A DNA stretch of 49,521 bases from Gemmatimonadota bacterium (GTDB taxonomy: Bacteria; Gemmatimonadota; Gemmatimonadetes; Longimicrobiales; Gaopeijiaceae), in the NCBI GenBank assembly GCA_022822445.1, contig JAJEBR010000110.1, positions 1 through 49,521 of the forward strand. Direction: 5' to 3'. The translations under genes and the position numbers were made by a program. The notes below the pieces were generated by a model. It saw nothing but the letters and a program-made list of their open reading frames with translations. It was not told the DNA's origin and did not search any database. Positions 1 through 8,371 of the stretch are shown here, piece after piece. Every line of letters begins with the position of its first letter. Position 1 is the first letter of the stretch.

Positions 1-307
1 TTCCCGACGCCCAGCCCGGCGGGGAGCGTTCACGGATGATCGAACCGGGGAGAAGCGGACACCGCAACCGAGCCGTCGCGAGACACGCCGCGAGGCAGGT
101 TGCTTCGCGAAAAACGGGCGTCCGCTTGACATGGATACTGAGCCACCTTAGCGTGGCTCAAGCCAGCCCGGGGACGCCCACGAAAACGCTCCAGAGCGCC
201 GCCCGCAACGCCTAGCCTCCGCCTGTAATCGCTGGATCCCAGCGAGGGGTAACCACACCCTCGATCCGATCGCGCCGGTCGACCCCCCCGGACGAAGTGG
301 TGAAGAA
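1..307. other. Left-edge stretch with no supportable gene
   Basis: This stretch lies downstream of the first minus-strand lipoprotein gene. I see no reading frame with a recognisable product on either strand. A short hairpin at 140-159 (GAGCCAC, six-base loop, GTGGCTC) is the only structure noticed. It has no T-run, so I do not call it a terminator. Confidence 0.4.
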
Positions 308-925
308 CTAAGGCCACGGGCAGTCGTCCAGGCACTCGTCGGGGTCGTGGCGGTACAGCACCACCCACAGCGCCTCGCCCTCGTAGTTAGCGGCACCCTC
401 GGCGATGGGCGAGCGCCAGATGAACGCGCACCAGAACCAGTGGCACTCGGGATTCTCCGGATCGGGGAGAAAGCCCTCGGTTCCGGGATACGGAGCACGC
501 TCCACGTCGAGCGACCACTGGATCTTGGATTGGAGCCCCCAGCGTTCCGAGACCTGGGCGACGATGCGGCCGTCCTGGACGATGCGTGTGTTCACGGTCA
601 CAAAGCCCGTTTCTGGAACCTTGAACTTCGTTTCATCGACCCTGGCGAAGTGCGAAGCGGTGTACCTGCGCGTGGGCATGTTGTCGCCGCTGACGATGAT
701 TTCGAGGCCGGCGAATCCCTTCGGGTCGTCGAGTCCGTTGACGAGTTGAACCGTCGTGGTGTCACGGTTCGACAACTGCACCCGGACAGGCTCGCTTCCG
801 ACGAAGATCTCCAGCGTCGGGTCCGGATCGACGGCGAACGGATAGAAGCAGCCGGTGGCGAGGATCGCCGCGATGGCGAGCGCGGTGATGGTCTTCAATC
901 TCTCTATCCTACGTTCTTGATCCAT
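308..925 (-). CDS. Putative exported lipoprotein, unknown function
   Basis: The protein is predicted to be about 196-205 residues. Its N-terminus is a lipoprotein signal: a hydrophobic run TALAIAAILATGC ends in a lipobox (ATGC), so the mature Cys would be lipidated and the protein membrane-anchored outside the cytoplasm. The rest looks like a beta-rich extracellular domain with four Cys near the C-terminus. I do not recognise the family. The ATG start at 925 overlaps the end of the upstream metalloprotease-like gene (stop at 904) by 22 nt. A TTG at 898 would start just after that stop and give a more compact signal peptide, so either start is possible. The overlap and shared strand suggest co-expression with the upstream lipoprotein. 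Confidence 0.6.
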   Translation of the reverse strand: MDQERRIERLKTITALAIAAILATGCFYPFAVDPDPTLEIFVGSEPVRVQLSNRDTTTVQLVNGLDDPKGFAGLEIIVSGDNMPTRRYTASHFARVDETKFKVPETGFVTVNTRIVQDGRIVAQVSERWGLQSKIQWSLDVERAPYPGTEGFLPDPENPECHWFWCAFIWRSPIAEGAANYEGEALWVVLYRHDPDECLDDCPWP

Positions 926-2625
926 GTCGAGCGAATGTCGTCGGCGTCCCAGTCGTCCGGTTCGGTGGCGCCCTCGCTAGCGCTGTTCGGCGCGTCGATG
1001 CCGGGGAAGTGGTCATCGTGAACATCCTCGTTGACGCGGTTTTCCAGGCACCATACGAAATCTGAGACGTCGTTGCGCTTGGCCTGGGTGTTCCGCACCC
1101 CCCACCTGATCGTGCAGGTCTTGAACACCCTCATGACGTAGGGGGCGCTGTAGTCGGTTTCGTCGCCCGTTTCGCGTCCGCCGTCGATCAGGTCGTGGAA
1201 CAGGGCGGCGACGTAACCCTCGATCTTGCCATGCGTGCCGGGTTCCGAGGTGGTCCAGTTCTCCCAATTGTACCGGGGGTTGGGGTTGTCGGGGTCGCCG
1301 ACGGTGCCACCGTAATCGGCAAGTCCCTCCTTGAACGCGCATTTGTACGATGACACCTTCCTGACCTCGTGGGGGCTGCAGTTGTCGGCCCGCCATGACC
1401 CGCCCATCCCCTTGTGGTGCAGTGCGTGCGTGAACTCGTGGCCGGCGACCCAGCGGCTGGCGTAGGATTTGGTGCCGAACGTGATGTGGTCGTACCACAG
1501 ACCCCACTTGTAGCTCGACCCGGTCTTCTTGTGATCGACCTTCCACTTGATCCGTCCACGATAGTGCCCGAACTCGTCTTCGATGACGTCGGCCGCCTCG
1601 TGGAGGTTGTACCAGGGCAGATATACGTCGCGGCCGCCGAACACGGTGATCGTGTCGCCGCAGTCCGTGTGCGAAGCGTCCCACCACAGGTTGAGCTTCT
1701 TCTCGCCCGCCGTGACCTGGCTCGTGGCCGGCACCTCCGCGTCGCCGCCCAGGTATTCGGTCGAGCTTGGGCAGTTCCACCGGACGATTCCACTCCTCGG
1801 CACGGTCTTGGTTGTCGTGCTACGCTTGCGGTCGTCGCTGCGGCGGTAGATGGAGCCGGTGATCTCGGCGCCTACGGCGGGCTGGAAGCCGCCGTCGGAG
1901 TACACCACCTGTGTGTAGAGGGAACTGGCGCCGGCGTACGCCGCGGCAGTAGAGTCCGTAGCGTCGCCGGCGTCGCGGCCGACGGCTTGTGTCTGGACCG
2001 GGCCCGCCACAGGGCGGGTGCCCTCGGGAAACACCGAAGCGTCGAAGTAAGACGTGAGGGTCGCATCGCTGTCGGATATGAACATCCACACCTGGCGGTA
2101 TACGTTGTTGATGAGGAATGGCCCGAGGTCGCTCTCCGGACCCCTGGTGTCGGCGGTCAGCGCGACCAGATAGTATCCCTCCTCCATGGCGGGGACCGTG
2201 ATGCTCTCTCTCCACCGATCGCCCGCCGCCATGGAGGGCAGCGTCCACTGGCCGGTGACCGGCAGCGGTCGGCCGATGGGGAAGTACAGCGAATTGCCCT
2301 CCCCGGCGTAGTCCATCGCCGCATGCGTCGGCAGCGTAACGACCACCTCGCCACCGGTGACGGGTTCGGTCGCCACACCCTCGATGCGCAGCGTGACCGG
2401 TGCCCCCGGCGACAGCCCGCTCTCGGCGGTGAACGTGAAGAACACGCGGTGGCCGCCTGGGTCGATGTCCTCGCCGGACTCCTCCTGCTGGGCACGGGTC
2501 GCGGAATCGGTGGAAAGGTCGGTCTCGCCGACCTCTGGATCGACGAGGTTGGCGGGGGTGTCGTAGCACGCACCCTGGGCCAAGACCAACAGCCCGATGA
2601 CGATGCTCGTTGCCAGAGTCCTCAT
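904..2625 (-). CDS. Exported lipoprotein with HExxH (gluzincin-like) metalloprotease motif
   Basis: This is a 573-residue protein. The start ATG at 2625 is preceded by a strong Shine-Dalgarno (AAGGAGGTGGG), which I prefer to the longer open frame reaching 2853. The first residues (MRTLATSIVIGLLVLAQGAC) form a lipoprotein signal with Cys20 as lipid acceptor. The N-terminal half reads as beta-sandwich extracellular sequence. Near residue 396 there is HEFTH, an HExxH zinc site, and about 33 residues later EGLADY supplies a candidate third ligand (Glu433). This is the gluzincin arrangement (HExxH plus a downstream Glu). The expected role is a cell-surface zinc protease; substrate is unknown. A tandem repeat sits about 100 bp upstream. 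The gene is probably co-transcribed with the small lipoprotein behind it. Confidence 0.62.
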   Translation of the reverse strand: MRTLATSIVIGLLVLAQGACYDTPANLVDPEVGETDLSTDSATRAQQEESGEDIDPGGHRVFFTFTAESGLSPGAPVTLRIEGVATEPVTGGEVVVTLPTHAAMDYAGEGNSLYFPIGRPLPVTGQWTLPSMAAGDRWRESITVPAMEEGYYLVALTADTRGPESDLGPFLINNVYRQVWMFISDSDATLTSYFDASVFPEGTRPVAGPVQTQAVGRDAGDATDSTAAAYAGASSLYTQVVYSDGGFQPAVGAEITGSIYRRSDDRKRSTTTKTVPRSGIVRWNCPSSTEYLGGDAEVPATSQVTAGEKKLNLWWDASHTDCGDTITVFGGRDVYLPWYNLHEAADVIEDEFGHYRGRIKWKVDHKKTGSSYKWGLWYDHITFGTKSYASRWVAGHEFTHALHHKGMGGSWRADNCSPHEVRKVSSYKCAFKEGLADYGGTVGDPDNPNPRYNWENWTTSEPGTHGKIEGYVAALFHDLIDGGRETGDETDYSAPYVMRVFKTCTIRWGVRNTQAKRNDVSDFVWCLENRVNEDVHDDHFPGIDAPNSASEGATEPDDWDADDIRSTWIKNVG

Positions 2626-2726
2626 TGTACCCACCTCCTTGGGTTTGGGTATCATGAACGGGGAATCGAGGGATCGATCCCCAACAAACGCAGGATACCT
2701 CGCATCGGAGGCGGCATCTACGGGGA

Positions 2727-2775
2727 AAACCCGGTACTTGTGACAGGGGTTTCCCCCACTTGTGACAGGGATTCC
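2727..2775. repeat. Tandem 21-bp imperfect direct repeat upstream of the metalloprotease gene
   Basis: Two adjacent copies of ACTTGTGACAGGG followed by a TTCCC tail lie roughly 100-150 bp upstream of the minus-strand start at 2625. Position and tandem arrangement fit a regulator-binding site, but no regulator is linked to it. Function is inference. Confidence 0.4.
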
Positions 2776-2971
2776 CTGAGACGAAAACGGCCCCGAGAAG
2801 TCGGCTTGGAGGACCTTCGGAAAGGAGGCGGGCGGACGCGGGGGTCCCGCCATTCAGGCCCGGTTTTCCCGCTTTTGCGGTACGGTCCAGCAGGGTCCAG
2901 TCCAACGGCAGAAAACGCAGATCGCGCAGCCCTGTATGACTTTACGTGATTTCCTGCCGGGATTCAGGCCC

Positions 2972-3211
2972 TTACCATTCCGCCGAGGCGGCCAGTTGGC
3001 GCATCGACAGGGGCGTGCTGACGGGAGCCAGGCGAAGCAGGTCCACGGCCTGCGCGAGTTCCTCGTGGTCGATCTCGCCGTGCCGGTGCTTGGCGACCAG
3101 CGCACTCGCCGCTTCCGCGAACAGCAGATCCGGCGCGACCAGCGTGGTGTCCCCATCGAGCAGGCTCGCGGCCTCTTCGGAGAGCGGCTCGGCGACCAGC
3201 CACTTCGCATT
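2972..3211 (-). pseudogene. Decayed VapC-type PIN toxin fragment
   Basis: Read on the minus strand from 3211, an open frame gives NAKWLVAEPLSEEA and later APDLLFAEAASALV, the middle part of a VapC PIN domain. The N-terminal strand with the first catalytic Asp is gone: a stop codon (3212-3214) sits exactly where it should join. The frame ends at a stop at 2972, some 40 residues before the C-terminal acidic cluster. With both catalytic ends missing it cannot be an active nuclease. No antitoxin remnant was recognised beside it. Confidence 0.7.
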
Positions 3212-3300
3212 CTATGGCATGCATGCAATGATGTCAACTCTATCCGAGCCCCGTTCGCCGCGCACCCCGCCCGCTCACCGTGTACGCGCACACCGACCGT

Positions 3301-4467
3301 TCACCCCCCCAGCGCCGCCGCCAGCTCCTCCAGACTCTCCAGGTTGTGCACGGGCCGGTGCTCGTCCACCTCCGGCAGCAGCGCCCGGATCCCCGCGGCC
3401 CGGGGCGCGAAGGCCCGGTACCGCAGCAGCGGATTCAGCCAGATGAGGCTCCTGCACGACTTGCGCAACCGGCGGGCCTGGGCCCGGATCCCTGCCCCCG
3501 CCTCGCGGTCCAGCCCGTCCGTGACGAGGAGCACGACCGCGCCCTGTGCCAGCAGCCGCCGCGACCAGTGCAGGTTGAAGGCCTGCAGCGAGGCACCGAT
3601 GCGGGTGCCGCCGTACCAGTCGCGCACCTCGTTGCCGACGCGGTCCAGCGCGCGGTCGACGTCCCGGTCGCGCAGCAGCCGGGTGATGTTGGTGAGGCGG
3701 GTGCCGAAGACAAGGGTGTGCACCCGGTCGGCGGCGTTGGTGAGCGCGTGGAAGAAATGCAGCAGAATCCGCGAATACGACTCCATCGAGCCGGAGATGT
3801 CGCAGAGCGCGACGATGGTGGGCCGCCGCGTCCTGGTGGAGTTGCGCTGGAGCGGGAGGGGGCATCCGCCGGTGCGGACGGCGGTCCGGAGCGTGCGGCG
3901 CAGATCGATGAAGCGGCCGCGCGGGTCGGGCTGGTGGCGGCGGGTCGGCACCGGGCGCAGATCGAGCCGGAGCGTGCGGATCACTTCGCGGGCCTGCAGG
4001 ACCTCGGCCGCGGTCATCTCCTCGAAGTCCTTGGTGCGAAGGACTTCCGTGGGCGACCAGGCCATGCGCAGCGGGATCTCGTGCGCGGGCTCGCCGGCGG
4101 GGGGGGTGGCGGGGCGGGGGGCGGAATCGTCCTCGGCCGCGAGGCGGGCCGGGGCGCGCGGCGATGGCGGCCTGTCCACCGGGATCTGCGAGCGGGACAG
4201 CAGCGCCGCGAGCGCCTCGTCCGCCCCGAACGGGTCGCGCCAGAAGAGCCGGAAGGCGCTCTCGAAGATGTGCCGGTGCTCGCGCCGGGCCACGAGGGTG
4301 CCGTGAAGGGCCCAGTAGAACTGCTGCTTCGCCGTGACGTCGACGGCCTCCAGCGCCCGCACCGCGGTGATCGTGTGGCCGGGTCCGACGGGCAGCCCGG
4401 CAGCGCGCAGCAGGCGCACGAAGTGCGCTACGTTTTCGGGGAGGCGGTGGGGGGTGGGGGGGGTCAT
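3301..4467 (-). CDS. coxE: CoxE-like von Willebrand factor A domain protein
   Basis: This 388-residue protein has a VWA domain in its C-terminal half. A MIDAS motif DISGS (Asp223, Ser225, Ser227) and VTDGLD further on mark the metal-dependent adhesion site. The N-terminal part (PENVAHFVRLLRAAGLPVGP) is the leader typical of CoxE family proteins. Known family role: CoxE works with the MoxR-type ATPase CoxD in maturing the active site of aerobic CO dehydrogenases and related molybdenum hydroxylases. The matching coxD lies at 8.4-9.3 kb on the same strand, with a serine hydrolase, HicB and HEPN/MNT genes in between, so the usual coxD-coxE adjacency is broken. The gene is divergent from hicB, with only 61 bp between starts. 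Confidence 0.8.
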   Translation of the reverse strand: MTPPTPHRLPENVAHFVRLLRAAGLPVGPGHTITAVRALEAVDVTAKQQFYWALHGTLVARREHRHIFESAFRLFWRDPFGADEALAALLSRSQIPVDRPPSPRAPARLAAEDDSAPRPATPPAGEPAHEIPLRMAWSPTEVLRTKDFEEMTAAEVLQAREVIRTLRLDLRPVPTRRHQPDPRGRFIDLRRTLRTAVRTGGCPLPLQRNSTRTRRPTIVALCDISGSMESYSRILLHFFHALTNAADRVHTLVFGTRLTNITRLLRDRDVDRALDRVGNEVRDWYGGTRIGASLQAFNLHWSRRLLAQGAVVLLVTDGLDREAGAGIRAQARRLRKSCRSLIWLNPLLRYRAFAPRAAGIRALLPEVDEHRPVHNLESLEELAAALGG

Positions 4468-4528
4468 GCGGGGTGGTGGCCGCCCAAGCGAGGTGGAAGC
4501 AACTCGGAATCCAGGAGGAGGACTTCTG

Positions 4529-4957
4529 ATGCGATACGCGTATCCCTGTGTTCTGGCGGACGAGGAAGAGGGCGGCTACTCCGTTTCCTTCCCGAATGTA
4601 CCGGAGGCGCTCACTTGTGGCGACGACCGGGATGAGGCACTGGCCATGGCCGAAGACGCTTTGGCAGTAGCACTTGGGGCCTACGTGCAGTGCCGCGAGG
4701 AAATCCCCTCGCCGGACCCGGTCGCCCCGGGGCAGGAAATCGTCGCGGTTCCGACGGTCGTTGCGGCGAAGCTCGCGCTCTATTCGGCGATGCGTGAGCA
4801 GGGGCTGACCAAAGTGGGTCTGGCCAGGCTCATGGGCTTGAGCGAGGGCGCAGTGCGAAAGCTCGTCAATCCGAGTCATCGCTCGCACATCGGTCAGGTG
4901 GAGAAAGCTCTGCGGAAGGTAGGGCGTCGCCTGATCGTGGAGGACGCGACCGCATAG
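4529..4957 (+). CDS. hicB: HicB-family antitoxin without a visible HicA partner
   Basis: This 142-residue protein starts at the ATG at 4529 behind GGAGGAGG. The N-terminal domain (YPCVLADEEEGGYSVSFPNVPEA) is the HicB partial RNase H-like fold. The C-terminal 60 residues contain an XRE/lambda-type helix-turn-helix (GLARLMGLSEGAVRKL). Family knowledge: HicB neutralises the small mRNA interferase HicA and represses its own promoter through this domain. No HicA-sized frame is present in the 61 bp upstream or the 330 bp downstream, so this copy is an orphan. It may act as a stand-alone repressor or as an antidote to a toxin elsewhere; both are inference. Confidence 0.75.
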   Translation: MRYAYPCVLADEEEGGYSVSFPNVPEALTCGDDRDEALAMAEDALAVALGAYVQCREEIPSPDPVAPGQEIVAVPTVVAAKLALYSAMREQGLTKVGLARLMGLSEGAVRKLVNPSHRSHIGQVEKALRKVGRRLIVEDATA

Positions 4958-5287
4958 TCGAGAGTTTCAGGGCGGCATCGGTCCGCCCTGGCAAGCCCGT
5001 GGAATAAGTCCCCGCTGCATTCGAGCAGCGATGCATCCACATTGGGCCGCCGTGCTCACGCCTTTGCAACGTCAAGAGAACTTTACCAAAAGTCATGTTA
5101 TCCTTACGTTTCGAGTCCCCTCGAGCGCCGCTCAGCGTTGCCCCTCGCACGAATAGCGGCGCTATTCGCCCTTCGTCGCGCCTTGCCAACGCGGCGCCTC
5201 GCCGCTCTCGGTGCGACGCGGGGATTATCCACGGGCTGCTAGCGTGTCCGACGATCCACTTCGCTCCCCTGCCAACGGAAGCTCCCC
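4958..5287. other. Intergenic stretch with one perfect palindrome
   Basis: No gene is supported here. A 9-1-9 perfect inverted repeat (CGAATAGCG, G, CGCTATTCG) lies at 5150-5168, about 120 bp upstream of the serine hydrolase start. Its position suits an operator for that gene. A one-base spacer cannot form an RNA hairpin loop, so a dimeric protein site is more likely than a terminator. Confidence 0.4.
5150..5168. promoter_or_regulatory. 19-bp perfect palindrome, candidate operator
   Basis: The sequence is CGAATAGCG-G-CGCTATTCG, with both nine-base arms matching perfectly. It lies between hicB and the exported serine hydrolase. The binding protein is unknown; the HicB helix-turn-helix protein next door is one candidate, by inference only. 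Confidence 0.35.
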
Positions 5288-7417
5288 ATGAACCGGCTGA
5301 CCCTGCGCCACCTTCTTCACCACTCCCTTCCCCGTTTCTCCGGCCCCTTCCTGTTTCTGCTCGCGGTTGGGACCATCGCCGTTACCGACCTCTCCGCCCA
5401 GGCCACGGAACTGCGCCGCGGCCGCACCGTCGCGGCCACCCTCGCCGCCGGCGACACTGCGCGCTACACGGTCGACGCGAACGAGAACGGCTTCGTCCTC
5501 GGCGAAGTCAACCAGATTTCGGTCGACGTGACCATCCGCGTGCTCGACCCCGAGGGGGCTCAGATCGGCCGCTTCGGAGGGCTGGGCCGTGGCGCCCTCC
5601 GCTTCGGGGGCCGCACCTTCAGCGCCGGCACGCACGCGATCGAACTATTCGTAACCGGGGCCGGTGGAGCCACCGCGGGAGCCGCCGCCGAAAGCGATCA
5701 TGCCGCCGGCAACTACGAAATCACCCTCCTCCGCCACGAACCCGTCGCGACCGACCCCCGTCGCCTCACCGACCAGATGATGGCCCGCTTCGACGGCCCG
5801 AACTCGCCCGGCGCCGCGGTCCGCGTCTGGCGCGACGGCCGCACCATCTACTCGAAGACCTACGGGATGGCCAACCTGACCTACGGCATCCCGTTCGAGG
5901 AGGACACGCGCACCAACATCGGCTCCACGTCGAAGCAGTTTACCGCGTTCGCGATCATGCTCCAGGCCCAGCGCGGCCTCCTGTCGCTCGACGACGACAT
6001 CCGCACCCACATCCCCGAGCTGCCCGAATTCGACGGGACCATCCAGGTGCGGCACCTCATCACCCACACCTCCGGCCTGCGCGAGTTCCTGAACCTGCTG
6101 CGCATGACCGGCCGCCGCCTCGACCGCGGCGACTGGATCGACCGGTCGGAGCTGATCGAGATCGTGCAGCGCCAGCCGGCGCTCCAGAACGCACCCGGCG
6201 CGGAGTGGAACTACAACAACACGGCGTTCGGGCTTGCGGCGGTGATCGTCGAGCGCACGTCCGGCCAGGACTTCCACGTCTTCATGCAGGAAAACGTCTT
6301 CGGCCCGCTCGGCATGACCGGCACGATGGTCCGGCCCTCGATCCGCCATATGGTCCCCAACCAGTCCGAGGGCTACACACCCACCCCGGACGGCTACCGG
6401 CAGATCGGCGACCTGGGCGGCGCGGTCGGTGCCGGCGGGATGTACAGCACGATCGCCGACCTGCAGACCTGGGTCGAGAACCAGGCCAACCCGCGCGTCG
6501 GCACCGCCGGGATCTTCGACGAGATGATGACTTCGTTCGTTCTCAACAACGGCGAGGAGACCGGGTACGGGTACGGCCTCTCCGTCGATGAGCAGCGCGG
6601 CCTGAAGCGCGTTCATCACGGCGGAGCGGACGTGGCGCACCGTTCGCAGCTCGTCTATTACCCCGAGATCAACGCCGGCATCACGGTGCAGAGCAACCAC
6701 GCGCAGTTCGGCAGCAACGTGGCTTTCGCGCTGGCCGAGGAGTTCTTCGAGGACGTGATGGAGCCGGAGGAGGGCGGCGGCGAGGGGGCGGGGGCAGCCG
6801 GCGCGGCGGAAGCAGCGGAAGCAGCCGAGGCCGACGCCGAGAGCGACTTCGATCCCGACGCCTACGACCCCGATGACTTCGACGAGTTCGTCGGACGCTA
6901 CGCGCTCGATGCCGCGCCCAACTTCATCCTGACGTTCACCCGCGAGGACGGCACCTTCTACACGCAGGCGACCGGCCAGCAGCGGCTGGAGATCGTCCCC
7001 ACATCCGACTCGACCTTCGCGCTGCTTGCCGTCGAGGCGTCGGTGACCTTCCTGCGCGGCGACGACGGCGAGGTGAACGGGGCGATTCTGCACCAGAACG
7101 GGGACCAGCGCGCCACGCGACTGGAGGATGACGAGGCGGCCGGGGCCTGGGCGCCCACTGCGGAAGACCTGGCCGACTTCGCGGGACGCTTCTACAGCGA
7201 GGAGATCGAGACCTTCTACGACTTCGCGGTGGAGGACGGCGAGCTGGTCATGCGCCAGCGGCGGCTGGGGCGGGTGGTGCTGTCGTCGGGCGAAGAGGAC
7301 AGCTTCTCCGGCGGCGGCTTCTCGTTCGCGTTCGAGCGCGACAGGAACGCAGAGGTGATCGGGTTCTACCTGTCGAACGTGCGGACGAGGGATGTGCGGT
7401 TCGGGAGGGTGGGGTGA
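5288..7417 (+). CDS. Exported class C beta-lactamase-like serine hydrolase
   Basis: This is a 709-residue exported protein. The N-terminus carries a signal peptide (hydrophobic FSGPFLFLLAVGTIAVTDLSA ending in AQA). After a pre-peptidase-like beta domain (about residues 35-150), the serine hydrolase domain shows the class C signature: STSK (SxxK nucleophile and general base), then a YNN tyrosine motif in WNYNNTAFG, and HHGG in the KTG position. The family (Pfam beta-lactamase, PBP4*/AmpH-like) includes D-amino-acid peptidases and esterases, so true beta-lactam hydrolysis should not be assumed. A low-complexity Ala/Glu linker near residue 500 precedes a C-terminal beta-barrel lobe often seen in these proteins. 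It sits in plus orientation between cox accessory genes, with no obvious functional tie to them. Confidence 0.82.
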   Translation: MNRLTLRHLLHHSLPRFSGPFLFLLAVGTIAVTDLSAQATELRRGRTVAATLAAGDTARYTVDANENGFVLGEVNQISVDVTIRVLDPEGAQIGRFGGLGRGALRFGGRTFSAGTHAIELFVTGAGGATAGAAAESDHAAGNYEITLLRHEPVATDPRRLTDQMMARFDGPNSPGAAVRVWRDGRTIYSKTYGMANLTYGIPFEEDTRTNIGSTSKQFTAFAIMLQAQRGLLSLDDDIRTHIPELPEFDGTIQVRHLITHTSGLREFLNLLRMTGRRLDRGDWIDRSELIEIVQRQPALQNAPGAEWNYNNTAFGLAAVIVERTSGQDFHVFMQENVFGPLGMTGTMVRPSIRHMVPNQSEGYTPTPDGYRQIGDLGGAVGAGGMYSTIADLQTWVENQANPRVGTAGIFDEMMTSFVLNNGEETGYGYGLSVDEQRGLKRVHHGGADVAHRSQLVYYPEINAGITVQSNHAQFGSNVAFALAEEFFEDVMEPEEGGGEGAGAAGAAEAAEAAEADAESDFDPDAYDPDDFDEFVGRYALDAAPNFILTFTREDGTFYTQATGQQRLEIVPTSDSTFALLAVEASVTFLRGDDGEVNGAILHQNGDQRATRLEDDEAAGAWAPTAEDLADFAGRFYSEEIETFYDFAVEDGELVMRQRRLGRVVLSSGEEDSFSGGGFSFAFERDRNAEVIGFYLSNVRTRDVRFGRVG

Positions 7418-7495
7418 GGGTGTGGGCGCTTCGGATGCTCGGTCAGAATCCGGGCGTGCGCTTCACGCTCCCCAACGAGTCGGTGTCGCCTGGAT

Positions 7496-7900
7496 TCATC
7501 CAGCAGAAACGCACCGCCTAGACACCGTCACAATCTCTGACGCACTCGCGATGGCGCTCGCCGCCTGCCGCGCCCCGAACCCCGCCGACGGCGTCCATTC
7601 CTCCAGACCGTTGGGATATCGGGTGGGAATGTAGTTGAGGTCGAGTTCGCGGGCGTCGTCCAGAAGTTCGTCGAGTTCCGCAATCGGCGGGTCCAGACGC
7701 TCGATCAGGTTCCGGACGCTGTGGCCCATGACCGCCCTTGCGCCGCGGGCGTAGTGAACCGCCTTGACGGCCTTCTCCGCCGCCTGCTGTGAGGAGAAGC
7801 ACGCATGAGCATGGAATCCCCCCTCCTCGGAGTGACGTGCGTGGCTCAAGTCGTCCACCGCGGCATCGAGCCACCGGCGCGCCTGGACCGGACCCGTCAT
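7496..7900 (-). CDS. HEPN-domain toxin of a HEPN/MNT pair
   Basis: This 134-residue alpha-helical protein belongs to the HEPN superfamily. The early part (ARRWLDAAVDDLSHA, then CFSSQQAAEKAVKAV) is the classic HEPN helical pair, and RAVMGH provides the Rx4-6H RNase motif. Family knowledge: such HEPN proteins act as ribonucleases or translation-linked toxins and are silenced by the adjacent minimal nucleotidyltransferase, which can AMPylate them. The start overlaps the end of the MNT gene by 4 nt, so the two are translationally coupled, antitoxin first. The pair lies inside the cox accessory region. Confidence 0.85.
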   Translation of the reverse strand: MTGPVQARRWLDAAVDDLSHARHSEEGGFHAHACFSSQQAAEKAVKAVHYARGARAVMGHSVRNLIERLDPPIAELDELLDDARELDLNYIPTRYPNGLEEWTPSAGFGARQAASAIASASEIVTVSRRCVSAG

Positions 7901-8253
7901 CGGTCCTCCCCCAGGATCTCGACGCCTTCTCGGCGTAACAGATGGAAGACCCCGAAACCGTCAGCCTCGCCCGCGGCGAATTCACCGGGCGTGTAGACGA
8001 GGAGATCGACCACCATGGGCAGGGCCCGGTCGAGTTCTCCGGTCAGCGCCAACGCGCGCTTGGGGCGGGGAAGATCGGTGTCCATCACAACGGCCAGATC
8101 GAGGTCGGAAAACCCGTCGGCCTCACCGCGGGCCCAGGACCCGAAGACGATCGCGCGCTTCACGCCCGCCCTGCGCAGAACCGGCGCTGCTCGCCGGCGC
8201 ATCTCCTCGAAGGTGCAGGGCGCGGGAGCCGATATAACGGTGCCTTCCGACAT
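7897..8253 (-). CDS. MNT-family nucleotidyltransferase antitoxin
   Basis: This 118-residue protein starts at the ATG at 8253; an in-frame ATG at 8307 would add 18 Arg-rich residues that look like leader translation. The nucleotidyltransferase core is clear: FGSWARG, then SDLDL, the GSxARG...SDxDL signature of the minimal nucleotidyltransferase (MNT) fold. Known role in the family: modification and neutralisation of the partner HEPN toxin, whose gene overlaps its 3' end by 4 nt. A weak purine run (GGAAGAGA) precedes the chosen start. Confidence 0.85.
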   Translation of the reverse strand: MSEGTVISAPAPCTFEEMRRRAAPVLRRAGVKRAIVFGSWARGEADGFSDLDLAVVMDTDLPRPKRALALTGELDRALPMVVDLLVYTPGEFAAGEADGFGVFHLLRREGVEILGEDR

Positions 8254-8371
8254 TCGTGGTAGTCTCTTCCGGCGGAGCGTGTGCGGCGTGGTCGTGTGAA
8301 AGCGCATGTGGGGTGCACAGAAACGCTAGCCCTGGAAAGCCGCAATATCCAGCGCTATGCCGGCTGGACCC

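Noticed and set aside
140..159. Hairpin as a terminator
   Set aside because: The seven-base stem is followed by no T-run on either strand.
1414..2949. 511-codon plus-strand frame opposite the lipoprotein metalloprotease
   Set aside because: Shadow: the minus-strand frame has a Shine-Dalgarno, lipobox and HExxH motif, this one has none.
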